A stretch of DNA of 54,592 nt from Bacteroidales bacterium (GTDB lineage Bacteria > Bacteroidota > Bacteroidia > Bacteroidales > WCHB1-69), in the NCBI GenBank assembly GCA_024685175.1, contig JAIKWD010000004.1, forward strand, positions 67,622 through 122,213, read 5' to 3'. Position numbers and translations under genes: made by a program. Of this stretch, positions 15,708 to 24,741 are shown in pieces. The notes under the pieces are model-generated. The model did no database searches and was not told where the DNA came from. It saw only the letters and a list, made by a program, of their open reading frames with translations. Within the stretch, counting starts at the first letter, position 1. Every line of letters begins with the position of its first letter.

Positions 15708-16421
15708 GTGCTCACGTCTACTTTTGATAATCACGAACTATCCGTCACCCAACTTAGCGCTGACGCCATAGCCCGCCCTAATAGCGGCGAGGTGTTCATC
15801 CTTTGTGCACTGCTGTTCTTGCTGACCCTGACGATGGTGCTCTATCGCCGTAAGTTCTCCAATGTGCTGCAGGCTCTGTATTCCCAACGCTTTTTCTCTC
15901 TGCTCACGCGCGAAGGCAAGGCGTTGGAAGATATGCTATTCCCACTAACCTTGCTTTTTGATATGCTGACCCTCGCTCTGGGACTGCTTACCATAGTTAA
16001 TCACTTCTATGCTCCCTTTGTGGCCAAAATGACCTATTGGGGCTCCTATGCCATCTCAGTTGCTGTGATGACAGCTCTCTATTTCGTGCCGTATCTTGGC
16101 AATTTGATATACGCAGGATTATATGATAGACAGAAAGACCATTATGCCTTGAACCTCTATAAGTTCATTTTTCTGACCAATGTGGCAGTCGCTCTGTTTG
16201 TCTTTCTTATTATCTATCACGCAACACAAAATTTCATTGTTTTTTATGTCTTTATTCCCTTATTTATAGTACTTTTTGGTCTTTTCTTGTTCAGACTTTT
16301 AAAAATAAGTGCTGGGAAAGTAAATTTATTTCATTTTTTTATCTATTTTTGCACGCTTGAAATTTTACCTTATCTTGTGTTGGTAAAATTAATAGCAATA
16401 ATTTGTAAATCAAATAGTTAA
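15708..16421 (+). CDS. DUF4271 multi-pass membrane protein
   Basis: A 237-aa integral membrane protein of the Bacteroidota-specific DUF4271 family. About six to seven hydrophobic segments are visible, including EVFILCALLFLLTLTMVLY, LTLALGLLTIV, YAISVAVMTALYFV and FVFLIIYHATQNFIVF. The start is taken as GTG at 15708, six bases after the previous stop; the next in-frame ATG would remove the first membrane segment. The family typically precedes hemD, as it does here, but its function is unknown. The charged loop RRKFSNVLQALYSQRFFSLLTREGK between the first two segments is probably cytoplasmic. Confidence 0.78.
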   Translation: MLTSTFDNHELSVTQLSADAIARPNSGEVFILCALLFLLTLTMVLYRRKFSNVLQALYSQRFFSLLTREGKALEDMLFPLTLLFDMLTLALGLLTIVNHFYAPFVAKMTYWGSYAISVAVMTALYFVPYLGNLIYAGLYDRQKDHYALNLYKFIFLTNVAVALFVFLIIYHATQNFIVFYVFIPLFIVLFGLFLFRLLKISAGKVNLFHFFIYFCTLEILPYLVLVKLIAIICKSNS

Positions 16422-16454
16422 ATAGGCTTAGGCCAAAAATGAAATTGGTTGAAA

Positions 16455-17219
16455 ATGAAGATTAAGAACATACTTATCTCCCAAAATGCTCCCGCTGATT
16501 TTGAAAAATCTCCTTATGCTGAACTGAAGCATAAGTATAGCATCAACATGGACTTCTATAAGTTCTTCAAGATAGAGAGCGTGTCTGCGATAGAATTCCG
16601 TAAGTCTAAAATCAAGATCCTCGACCATGAGGCTATAGTCTTTACTAGCAAAAACACTATCGATCATTTCTTTGCCTTGTGTAAAGAGATGCGCATGGAG
16701 ATTCCTGAAACCATGAAGTATTTCTGCTCCACCGAAGCGGTTGCAAACTATCTCCAAAACTATATCCAATATCGTAAACGTAAGATCTTTTTTGCCAAAG
16801 ACAGCAATATTTCCAGTCTTAATGACCTTCTGTTTAAAAACAAGGAACTGAATATGCTTGTTCCATGCGGACCGGATGGTGCCTCTTCCCAAATGCTGGA
16901 ATTTATGGATGAAAAGGGTATTCGATATGAGCAGGCTCATGTTTTTACCACATCCGCTGCCAATTTGGCTCAAGACATCGATATTGCAAAATATGATATG
17001 ATAGTGATGTTCAGTCCTAATGGAGTAAAATCGCTGCAATCCAACTTCCCCGATTTCAAGCAAGGTGATGTCGCTTTCGCCGCCCTTGGCTCTTCCGTTA
17101 TCACCGCTTTGGAGAATGCAGGCTGGACCGCACAGGTTAATGCCCCCACCAAGGACTATCCCTCCATTACCGACGCGCTGGACGCCTTCCTGAAAGAAAA
17201 TGCCACACGTAGAAGATAG
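16455..17219 (+). CDS. hemD: Uroporphyrinogen-III synthase
   Basis: A 254-aa cytoplasmic enzyme that closes and isomerises hydroxymethylbilane to uroporphyrinogen III in heme, siroheme and corrinoid synthesis. The ATG at 16455 gives MKIKNILISQNAP; a TTG two codons earlier is less likely. Recognisable features are IVFTSKNTIDHFF, the FCSTEAVANYL helix, MIVMFSPNGVKSL and FAALGSSVITALENAGW, the last being the best conserved HemD segment. Sequence conservation in this family is low, so the call also rests on the DUF4271-hemD-rnpA-yidD order, which is characteristic of Bacteroidota. Its 3' end overlaps rnpA by 20 bases. Confidence 0.88.
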   Translation: MKIKNILISQNAPADFEKSPYAELKHKYSINMDFYKFFKIESVSAIEFRKSKIKILDHEAIVFTSKNTIDHFFALCKEMRMEIPETMKYFCSTEAVANYLQNYIQYRKRKIFFAKDSNISSLNDLLFKNKELNMLVPCGPDGASSQMLEFMDEKGIRYEQAHVFTTSAANLAQDIDIAKYDMIVMFSPNGVKSLQSNFPDFKQGDVAFAALGSSVITALENAGWTAQVNAPTKDYPSITDALDAFLKENATRRR

Positions 17220-17598
17220 TGCGGCTTTCCCCGCCCGTGAACACCTTAAATCTTCCATAGCCATAAAAGAGGTTATGGATGCTGATGAAAATGTGTTCGC
17301 CTATCCTATAAAATGCTACTACCGCATTGCTCCTCAAATGCAAGACACCAATTTGCAGTTTGCTGTGATGGTGCCCAAAAAACGTTTTCCACACGCCGTT
17401 GACCGCAATCGTCTAAAACGACTTTTACGTGAGTGTTATCGCCACGGCAAATTCGGTATCGCCGTACCATCCGGTCAAACCCTACAGTTGTGCTGGATCT
17501 TGGTGGCGGGCGAGATGCCTACTTATGATGCCTTGCAAAAGGCTTCTCTCGCTATCTTTGACAAATTGTCCCACCTTTTGGCTTCCCAGGAATCATGA
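17200..17598 (+). CDS. rnpA: Ribonuclease P protein component
   Basis: A 132-aa basic protein subunit of RNase P, which assists the catalytic RNA in trimming 5' leaders from pre-tRNA. The signature [20 protein letters not shown] (RNR motif) lies around residues 59-78, preceded by the FAVMVPKK strand. The chosen ATG at 17200 lies inside the end of hemD (20-base overlap), giving a slightly long N-terminus; a later ATG at 17275 would start too near the core. It overlaps yidD by 4 bases. In many bacteria rnpA follows rpmH; here it is coupled to hemD instead. Confidence 0.93.
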   Translation: MPHVEDSAAFPAREHLKSSIAIKEVMDADENVFAYPIKCYYRIAPQMQDTNLQFAVMVPKKRFPHAVDRNRLKRLLRECYRHGKFGIAVPSGQTLQLCWILVAGEMPTYDALQKASLAIFDKLSHLLASQES

Positions 17599-17837
17599 GA
17601 AAAATTCTTCGTTGGATCTCTAAAGGTATCGGTGCCGTGATGATCGGGCTTATCAAGCTCTATCAATGGACATTGTCACCGCTTATCGGCCGTTCATGCC
17701 GGTATACACCAACCTGTTCCAATTATGGCATTGAAGCTATCCGTAAACATGGCCCCATCAAGGGCGGATGGCTTACTTTCAAACGTATTCTCTCCTGTAA
17801 TCCATGGGGAGGAAGCGGCTACGACCCAGTGCCGTAA
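17595..17837 (+). CDS. yidD: Membrane protein insertion efficiency factor
   Basis: An 80-aa protein of the YidD family that aids insertion of inner-membrane proteins by YidC. The family core is fully visible: [24 protein letters not shown] with its Cys pair, then [19 protein letters not shown] and [13 protein letters not shown]. An N-terminal amphipathic helix ([19 protein letters not shown]) would lie on the membrane. It starts in a 4-base overlap with rnpA, the usual arrangement. Length is typical. Confidence 0.96.
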   Translation: MRKILRWISKGIGAVMIGLIKLYQWTLSPLIGRSCRYTPTCSNYGIEAIRKHGPIKGGWLTFKRILSCNPWGGSGYDPVP

Positions 17838-17877
17838 AAAAAATCAGGGGCCAATCCCATACATTAATTATATATAT

Positions 17878-17885
17878 TATATTTG
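17878..17885 (+). promoter_or_regulatory. Promoter -7 element for pheT
   Basis: TATATTTG matches TAnnTTTG, 61 nt before the pheT ATG. The AT-rich leader shows no obvious T-box or attenuator hairpin. Confidence 0.6.
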
Positions 17886-17946
17886 CAGCCTTGAAAATAG
17901 GTTTGTTTTCTTTTTGTAAATTATTAACTATAAATATATTACAACT

Positions 17947-20415
17947 ATGAAGATCTCTTATAAGTGGCTGAAAGACTTGCTAACGTTCGATGTTTCTGCC
18001 GAAGAAGTGAGCCGTTACCTGACCAATTGCGGTTTGGAAGTGGAAGGCATAGAGAATGCCGAGATGGTGCGCGGTGGCCTCAAAGGCTTGGTAGTGGGCG
18101 AGGTGCTCACTTGTGAAGCCCATCCCAATTCGGATCATCTGCATGTCACCACCGTAAATGTGGGTGGCGAGGAACCGTTGCACATCGTATGCGGCGCTGC
18201 CAATGTGGCCGCTGGCCAGAAAGTTATCGTGGCCACTATAGGTACTACCCTGTATAATGGAGACGAGTCGTTCACCATCAAGAAGTCAAAACTGCGTGGC
18301 GAGCCTTCCGAAGGTATGATCTGCGCTGAAGATGAAATTGGACTGGGCAGTAGCCATGACGGTATCATGGTGTTGGACGCCGATGCCGTGCCAGGTACGC
18401 CTGCCTCCGACTATTTTCACATGGAATCGGACACCATTTTCGAGATTGGCTTGACACCGAACCGTTGTGACGCCATCTGCCATGCCGGTGTCGCTCGCGA
18501 TTTGTACGCCGCCTTGGTCCAGGATGGTCGCTCGTGCTCTCCACTCATCCTTCCTAATGTGCCCGAAGTGAAACCCATCGCCCACGTAAAACTCCGTGTT
18601 GATGTGAGTGTGGAAAACACTAAAGGCTGCCCCCGATACTCTGGATTACTGTTCGATAATGTTAAGGTGGCAGATTCCCCGGAGTGGTTGCAGAACAAGC
18701 TTCGCTCAGTGGGCGTGCGCCCCATCAACAACGTGGTGGATATTACCCAATTTATCATGTTGGAACTGGGTCAACCCATGCATGCTTTCGATGCCGACAA
18801 GATAAAAGGTAACAAAGTGATCGTCAAGAATCTGCCAGAAGGAACTCCTTTTGTCACGTTGGACGGTAATGAGGTTAAATTGAGCAAAGACGACCTGATG
18901 ATCTGCAACGCCGAAGATGGCATGTGTATTGCGGGCGTGTATGGTGGTCTTCATTCTGGAATCACCAATGAAACTACCCGTCTGTTCTTGGAGAGCGCAT
19001 ATTTCAACCCCGTATCTATTCGTAAGACGGCGAAACGTCATGGCCTCAAGACTGACGCTTCTTTCCGCTATGAACGTGGCTGTGACCCCAGCATCACTGT
19101 TTATGCCCTGAAACGTGCAGCAGCCTTGGTTCAAGAGCTTACTGGTGCATCTATTATTTCCGAATTGGTGGATATCTACCCCCATCGTATAGAACCTGCT
19201 CAGATCACGCTCAAATATGATCAGGTCAACAAAGTGGCCGGCAAGGTTATTGATAAACCCATCATCTCCAAGATTCTCTCCATGTTGGGTATGGAGGTGC
19301 AGAGCTCCGGCGACGAACAATTGCTCGTTCGCGTACCGCTGAGCAAGGCTGACGTTACCCGCCCCATCGACTTGATCGAGGAAATCCTTAGAATCTACGG
19401 TTACAATAACATTGAGATCCCTGATACTCTGTTTTACAAGATGCCCACTGCCAAGAATGAGAACCCTGCCTATCAAATGCAGATGACGATTTCTACATAT
19501 TTGGCAGATAATGGCTTCTTTGAGGTGATGAACAACTCCCTCACTAAGTCGGAATATGCTGAAACCTTTGATTTTATTGATGCTAACGCATCCGTTAAAC
19601 TGCTCAACCCTTTGAGCAATGAACTTAACGTGATGCGTCAGTCGCTCTTGTTCGGAGGACTGGAGAATATTTCCCGCAATGTCAACAACAAGAATCCTAA
19701 TTTGAGACTCTTTGAGTTTGGCAAGACTTATCACTACAATACGGAAGCCGCCCCTGACGCCGATGTCACCGAGCGCTATCCTGAGAAGGAAGAATTTGTG
19801 ATGTTTGTAACGGGTAAAGAAGGGGAAGATAGCTGGAATCATAAAGCTGCTGACCTAGACCTCTTCTATTTGAAGAACATGGTAGAGAATGTCTTGATGA
19901 AAATCAACTTCCCGATGCAAAAGCTTAAGTTGACCATAGACGATGACCGTCGTATGTTCTCCGACCATTTGACCTACAACTTCGGCGACGAGCGTGTGGT
20001 CTCTATGGGTCAGTTGAGTCTCGCCGTCCTTAAAAAGTTCGATTTGAAGAAGCCTGTCTACTATGCAGAGTTTAATTTGCCTGCCGTGAGGAACGTGGCT
20101 GCTGAACAAGCTGTTAAGTATCATGTTATTGCCACCTATCCCGCTGTTAAGCGAGACCTTGCCTTGGTGGTGGATAAGGATGTCACTTACGATACCTTGG
20201 AGAAAATCGGCATGAAGTATGGCTCCAAGCTCGTTAAGCAGATATCCTTGTTTGATGTGTACGAAGGCGATAAGATTGAGGCTGGCAAGAAATCCTATGC
20301 TATGAATTTCGTCTTGCAAAATCCTGAAAAGACGTTAACTGACGAGGAGATTAACAAGACAATGAATAAACTGATTGCCGCTTACGAACGTGAAGCTGGC
20401 GCAAAACTGCGTTAA
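17947..20415 (+). CDS. pheT: Phenylalanine--tRNA ligase beta subunit
   Basis: An 822-aa beta subunit of the (alpha-beta)2 phenylalanyl-tRNA synthetase. Domains in order are an N-terminal region MKISYKWLKDLL, a tRNA-binding EMAP-like domain (residues ~40-150, with HPNSDHLHVTTVNVGG and IVCGAANVAAGQKV), the B3/B4 editing domain (~210-400), B5, the synthetase-like core (~480-690) and a C-terminal anticodon-binding ferredoxin-like domain (YPAVKRDLALVVD). Length is normal. pheS is not adjacent, so the alpha subunit is encoded elsewhere. It starts a long run that includes ribF, topA, an arginase-like gene, asnS and rpoN. Confidence 0.97.
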   Translation: MKISYKWLKDLLTFDVSAEEVSRYLTNCGLEVEGIENAEMVRGGLKGLVVGEVLTCEAHPNSDHLHVTTVNVGGEEPLHIVCGAANVAAGQKVIVATIGTTLYNGDESFTIKKSKLRGEPSEGMICAEDEIGLGSSHDGIMVLDADAVPGTPASDYFHMESDTIFEIGLTPNRCDAICHAGVARDLYAALVQDGRSCSPLILPNVPEVKPIAHVKLRVDVSVENTKGCPRYSGLLFDNVKVADSPEWLQNKLRSVGVRPINNVVDITQFIMLELGQPMHAFDADKIKGNKVIVKNLPEGTPFVTLDGNEVKLSKDDLMICNAEDGMCIAGVYGGLHSGITNETTRLFLESAYFNPVSIRKTAKRHGLKTDASFRYERGCDPSITVYALKRAAALVQELTGASIISELVDIYPHRIEPAQITLKYDQVNKVAGKVIDKPIISKILSMLGMEVQSSGDEQLLVRVPLSKADVTRPIDLIEEILRIYGYNNIEIPDTLFYKMPTAKNENPAYQMQMTISTYLADNGFFEVMNNSLTKSEYAETFDFIDANASVKLLNPLSNELNVMRQSLLFGGLENISRNVNNKNPNLRLFEFGKTYHYNTEAAPDADVTERYPEKEEFVMFVTGKEGEDSWNHKAADLDLFYLKNMVENVLMKINFPMQKLKLTIDDDRRMFSDHLTYNFGDERVVSMGQLSLAVLKKFDLKKPVYYAEFNLPAVRNVAAEQAVKYHVIATYPAVKRDLALVVDKDVTYDTLEKIGMKYGSKLVKQISLFDVYEGDKIEAGKKSYAMNFVLQNPEKTLTDEEINKTMNKLIAAYEREAGAKLR

Positions 20416-20429
20416 CTACATAAGCTATA

Positions 20430-21038
20430 ATGAGAGTCTGCAGAGGTTTGGAGCAAATGCCTGAGTTGGTAAGTCCGGTTGTGGCTATCGGCTCTTTTGA
20501 CGGCGTCCACTTAGGACATCGTCAGATTTTGCGATACCTTTGTGAAGAGGCTCACCGCCGTAATGGCCAAAGTGTGGTTGTGACCTTCGATCCTCACCCG
20601 CAAGTCCTCGTCAATCCGAATTCTGATTTCTTTACAATCAATACGGTTGAGGAGAATCTGTACCTGATTGGCGCTCAAGGCGTGGATTTGGCGCTTGTCA
20701 TTCCCTTTACGAAAGAGTTCTCCAAGCTTTCCTATGTGGAGTTTTTCGAGCAGTACATCTTTGGATGGCTCCATGCGGGAGCGCTTGTGATGGGACCGAA
20801 TCATGCCATCGGACATAATAGGGAAGGGGATCGTATGAAAATTGAGGACCTCTGTCAACGTCATCATGTCCAAATCATAGACATCCCCGAGTTTATGTGC
20901 CACGATGCTAAAGTACACTCTTCCACCATTCGCAAATTGATACTGGAAAAGCAATTTGACAAGGTTGATGAGTTGCTCGGCTATCATTATCATCTCAAGG
21001 CAGAAGATCGAAAAGAAACTTTTCAAAACAAAATATAA
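20430..21038 (+). CDS. FAD synthetase, single-domain RibF
   Basis: A 202-aa protein matching the N-terminal FMN adenylyltransferase half of bifunctional RibF. It has VVAIGSFDGVHLGHRQIL (nucleotidyltransferase HxGH-type motif), VVTFDPHPQVL, FTKEFSKLSYVEFF, the GPNHAIGHNREGD loop and SSTIRKLI. Bifunctional RibF is usually about 300 residues and continues into a riboflavin kinase domain right after the LLGYHYHL position; here the protein ends about 12 residues later and topA starts 20 bases on, so the kinase half is absent. It would make FAD from FMN and ATP, with riboflavin kinase supplied elsewhere. The family is clear; the domain loss is directly visible. Confidence 0.87.
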   Translation: MRVCRGLEQMPELVSPVVAIGSFDGVHLGHRQILRYLCEEAHRRNGQSVVVTFDPHPQVLVNPNSDFFTINTVEENLYLIGAQGVDLALVIPFTKEFSKLSYVEFFEQYIFGWLHAGALVMGPNHAIGHNREGDRMKIEDLCQRHHVQIIDIPEFMCHDAKVHSSTIRKLILEKQFDKVDELLGYHYHLKAEDRKETFQNKI

Positions 21039-21058
21039 ACACTTTAAAGAAAAAAATT

Positions 21059-23551
21059 ATGAGTAAGAATCTGATTATTGTGGAGTCCCCTGCCAAGGCT
21101 AAAACCATCCAAAAGTTTATTGGAAAGGATTTTGTAGTCGTGTCAAGCAAGGGGCATGTGCGTGATTTGCCGCAGAAGGATCTGGGCATTGACATTTCGA
21201 AGAAATTCGAGCCGAAATATGTGGTGCTGGATGACAAGAAAGCATTGATTAACGATATCAAGAAGAAGGCAGCCGCTGCAGATGTGGTCTGGCTGGCAAC
21301 TGATGATGACCGTGAGGGTGAAGCCATCTCTTGGCATCTGATGCAAGTCACAGGTATGGATCCTAAAAAGGTAAAACGTATCGTGTTTCACGAAATTACG
21401 AAGTCGGCCATAGAGAAGGCCTTGGCGGCACCGCGTGAGTTGAATATCGACTTGGTGAATGCCCAACAGGCCCGTCGCGTATTGGACCGTCTGGTGGGCT
21501 TTGAGCTATCTCCTGTGCTCTGGCGCAAAGTGAAACCCCAACTCTCCGCTGGTCGTGTGCAGTCTGTGGCCGTCAAGCTGATCGTGGAGCGCGAACATGA
21601 GATTGAAAAGTTCAACACCACCTCTTCTTATAAAGTCGACGGCCTCTTCAACCCCGATCGCGATACTAAAGTGGAACTTAAAGCCGAGCTCAACAAGCGC
21701 TTTGCCGACCAAAAAGATGCCATGGACTTTTTGGAGGCCTGTCGCACGGCTACGTTCAAGATTGATGCTATCGAAAAGGCTCCGGGAAAGAAGAGCCCTG
21801 CTCCACCATTTACCACCTCCACGTTGCAGCAAGAGGCCGCCCGCAAACTCGGCTTCTCCGTCAGTAAGACCATGGTGGTGGCCCAACAACTTTATGAAGC
21901 CGGTTACATCACCTATATGCGTACCGACTCTGTGAACCTGTCGGCCTACGCACTGGCTACCGCCAAAGAGGTCATCACCGAGATGTTCGGCGCCGACTAT
22001 GTGCACGTCCACAACTTCCAGACGCGGACCAAAGGCGCGCAAGAGGCGCATGAGGCTATCCGTCCCACCGACTTGTCCCGCCAAACCATACCGGGCGACA
22101 CTTTTGCCAAACATTTGTACGAGCTGATCTGGAAACGTACTATCGCTTCGCAGATGAGTGATGCCAAGACAGAGAAAACCAACATTACTATCCCAGTATC
22201 CAACCGTAAGGAAAAATTCGTGGCTACGGGTGAGGTGGTCCTCTTCATGGGATTCCTTAAGGTATACGCTGAGTCCAAGGACGACGATAATGAAGAGGTA
22301 CGCGGCATGCTGCCTCAGATGGAACAAGGCGAGAATCTTAAGGCTAGCTTCATTACGGCTACCCAGCGCTTTGCCCAGCCGCCTGCGCGTTACACCGAAG
22401 CCAGTCTCGTGAAAAAACTCGAGGAACTTGGCATTGGTCGTCCGTCAACCTATGCACCGACCATCACCACTATACAAAAACGTGGCTATGTGCTCAAGGC
22501 CACCCGCCCGGGCAGCGAGAGAACCTACAACCTCCTGACATTGAAGAATGACAAAATCTCAGAAGAAACCAAGAAAGAGAAATTTGGCTACGAAAAGGAC
22601 AAAATCATCCCTACCGATGTCGGTGTTATCGTGAACGATTACCTGCAAGACAATTTCCAAGATATTATGGATTACGGCTTTACCGCTGATGTGGAAAAAG
22701 AGTTTGATGATATTGCAGAGGGTAAAGACGATTGGCAGAACATGATTCAACGTTTTTATGGCAGTTTCCATGATTCTGTGGATCATGCATTGAACTATTC
22801 TACGAAAGCCAGCGGCGAACGGTTGTTGGGGTACGATCCTGCCACTAACGCCAAGGTCTTTGCCAAGCTCGGCAAATATGGCCCAATGGTTCAAATAGGG
22901 GAGAATTACGCAGATGAAAAACCTCGTTATGCTCGCTTGCGCCCCAACCAATTTATTGAGACGATTACTTTGGAAGAAGCCTTGGAGCTTTTCAAACTGC
23001 CTCGTCACGTTGGAGAGTGGGAAAGTAAAGAGGTTGTTGTCGGCACGGGTCGTTTCGGTCCCTATGTGCGTTACGATGGGGCTTTCGTGTCTATCCCAAA
23101 GGATGATGATCCGCTGACCGTCACCCTGGAACGTTGTGTGCAGCTCATTGAGGCCAAGAAACAGAAGGACGCCGACCGTGCTCCGCGCGTGGTGGGCCAC
23201 CTTGATGGCAAAGAGATTCTGGTTGCGGCAGGCCGATATGGCCCCTATCTCAAATATGACGGTAAGAACGTGACCCTCGCCAAGGGTATGGATATCCATA
23301 CGATCACCGAAGCTGAAGCTATCGACTATCTTCAGAATCTACAGAACAAGAATGTTATCCGTTCCTTCGATGAGAATGCCGATGTCAAAGTGATGAATGG
23401 TCGTTATGGCGCCTATCTGACCAATGGCACGGATAATTACCGTATACCTAAAGATATGCTGCCGGAGAACTTGACTTACCAAGATTGCCTCGATATCATG
23501 GCCAACAATGCTCCAACTTCCAAGAAACGTGTAATTAGGAAAAGATCATAA
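21059..23551 (+). CDS. topA: DNA topoisomerase I
   Basis: An 830-aa type IA topoisomerase that relaxes negative supercoils by single-strand passage. The N-terminal Toprim domain is visible (IVESPAKAKTIQKFIG; DDDREGEAI), followed by SAGRVQSVAVKLIVERE and the catalytic tyrosine Tyr286 in GYITYMRTDS. The GRPSTYAPTI region closes the core. The C-terminal ~200 residues hold three repeated modules of the GRFGPYVRYDG / GRYGPYLKYDG / GRYGAYLTNGTDNYRIPKD type, instead of the Cys4 zinc ribbons of the enterobacterial enzyme. It lies 20 bases after the FAD synthetase and 3 bases before the arginase-like gene. Confidence 0.97.
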   Translation: MSKNLIIVESPAKAKTIQKFIGKDFVVVSSKGHVRDLPQKDLGIDISKKFEPKYVVLDDKKALINDIKKKAAAADVVWLATDDDREGEAISWHLMQVTGMDPKKVKRIVFHEITKSAIEKALAAPRELNIDLVNAQQARRVLDRLVGFELSPVLWRKVKPQLSAGRVQSVAVKLIVEREHEIEKFNTTSSYKVDGLFNPDRDTKVELKAELNKRFADQKDAMDFLEACRTATFKIDAIEKAPGKKSPAPPFTTSTLQQEAARKLGFSVSKTMVVAQQLYEAGYITYMRTDSVNLSAYALATAKEVITEMFGADYVHVHNFQTRTKGAQEAHEAIRPTDLSRQTIPGDTFAKHLYELIWKRTIASQMSDAKTEKTNITIPVSNRKEKFVATGEVVLFMGFLKVYAESKDDDNEEVRGMLPQMEQGENLKASFITATQRFAQPPARYTEASLVKKLEELGIGRPSTYAPTITTIQKRGYVLKATRPGSERTYNLLTLKNDKISEETKKEKFGYEKDKIIPTDVGVIVNDYLQDNFQDIMDYGFTADVEKEFDDIAEGKDDWQNMIQRFYGSFHDSVDHALNYSTKASGERLLGYDPATNAKVFAKLGKYGPMVQIGENYADEKPRYARLRPNQFIETITLEEALELFKLPRHVGEWESKEVVVGTGRFGPYVRYDGAFVSIPKDDDPLTVTLERCVQLIEAKKQKDADRAPRVVGHLDGKEILVAAGRYGPYLKYDGKNVTLAKGMDIHTITEAEAIDYLQNLQNKNVIRSFDENADVKVMNGRYGAYLTNGTDNYRIPKDMLPENLTYQDCLDIMANNAPTSKKRVIRKRS

Positions 23552-23554
23552 ACT

Positions 23555-24730
23555 ATGGACCTATCACTCTATTTTGCCCCTGTTGACCTCAATGCTTTGG
23601 GCATTGATGAGAGTAAATCCGACAATGGATTGCTTGCTTCTTCTATCTTGATGTACAACCTGGAAGCTCCGCTTAATATTGCCGATGCCCAGATTGCTAT
23701 CCTAGGTGTGCCGGAATCACGATATAGCTATGAGAACCCATCATGCGCAATGGCTCCTGATGAGATACGCCGTCAATTGTATCGTCTCTATAAATGGCAT
23801 AAAAATGTTCGCATTATCGATTTGGGCAATCTTAAAGTGGGCAAAACAGTGGAAGATACTTACGAAGTACTCTCCGACATATTGGCTTTTATTATTGAAA
23901 ACAAGGTTATCCCCATTGTCCTTGGCGGCGGAAATGATTTGGCCTTCGCCAATTACCGTGCCTATGAAAAAATGGAACAGGTGGTTAATTTGGTGGCGGT
24001 AGACTCTCGATTTGATCTCGGCGACGAACACCAGCCTATCCGCTCCGATGCCTATCTCAACAAGATGGTACTTCAACAGCCAAATTTCCTGCTCAACTAT
24101 GCCAATGTGGGCTTCCAGACTTATATGAACAGTCCGGCTACCATAAAATTGATGGAAGACCTGTTCTTTGAAACCTATCGCGTGGGCTCCATGCGTAAGG
24201 ATATTGAAGAAGTGGAGCCCATCGTGCGTAATGCCGATATGGTGTCACTGGACATTTCCGCGGTACGCCGTCCCGATGCCCCAGGCTGTCCTCATAGCTC
24301 TTCTAATGGCTTCTATGGCGAAGAGATCTGTCAGATAGCCAAGTATGCCGGCCTTAGCGACAAGTTGTCTTCCTTTGGAATTTACGAATATGACCCGACC
24401 CTGGATTACTGCAATCAGACTTCCCAACTCATAGCCCATATCGTGTGGTATTTTGTGGAGGGTTATCTGAACAGACCTAACGATAATCAGTTTAATCACA
24501 AACAAGACTATCGTCAGTACAGCATTGCCGTCTCTGGCGCCCTCAGTGAGCTGGTTTTCTTCTGTAGTAAGAATACTGGTCGTTGGTGGATGCTTGTTCC
24601 AATGATCAACAAGGAGAAAGATACTACACAGAACTATTACTTGCCTTGCTCTAAACGTGACTATTTGTTGGCTTGCGATGACCAAATCCCCGACAGATGG
24701 TGGAAAGCATATAATAAGTTTAATCATTAA
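23555..24730 (+). CDS. Arginase/formimidoylglutamase-like protein, metal site degenerate
   Basis: A 391-aa protein of the ureohydrolase (arginase, agmatinase, formimidoylglutamase) fold. The three metal motifs are in register but eroded. GGxH reads GGGND (Asn127 where His is expected). DxHxD reads DSRFD (Asp150 and Asp154 kept, Arg152 instead of His). SxDxD reads SLDIS (Asp233 kept, Ser235 instead of Asp). Three of six manganese ligands are lost, so ordinary hydrolase activity is unlikely. A conserved C-terminal extension (QYSIAVSGALSELVFFCSKN ... DRWWKAYNKF) is present. It lies 3 bases after topA and 11 before DUF3078. As I recall, Bacteroidota often keep this gene next to topA near gliding or T9SS genes. 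Confidence 0.8.
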   Translation: MDLSLYFAPVDLNALGIDESKSDNGLLASSILMYNLEAPLNIADAQIAILGVPESRYSYENPSCAMAPDEIRRQLYRLYKWHKNVRIIDLGNLKVGKTVEDTYEVLSDILAFIIENKVIPIVLGGGNDLAFANYRAYEKMEQVVNLVAVDSRFDLGDEHQPIRSDAYLNKMVLQQPNFLLNYANVGFQTYMNSPATIKLMEDLFFETYRVGSMRKDIEEVEPIVRNADMVSLDISAVRRPDAPGCPHSSSNGFYGEEICQIAKYAGLSDKLSSFGIYEYDPTLDYCNQTSQLIAHIVWYFVEGYLNRPNDNQFNHKQDYRQYSIAVSGALSELVFFCSKNTGRWWMLVPMINKEKDTTQNYYLPCSKRDYLLACDDQIPDRWWKAYNKFNH

Positions 24731-24741
24731 AATATCTCATC

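Noticed and set aside
17886-17946. T-box or attenuator leader for pheT
   Set aside because: The leader is a short AT-rich stretch without the conserved T-box sequence or a strong hairpin.
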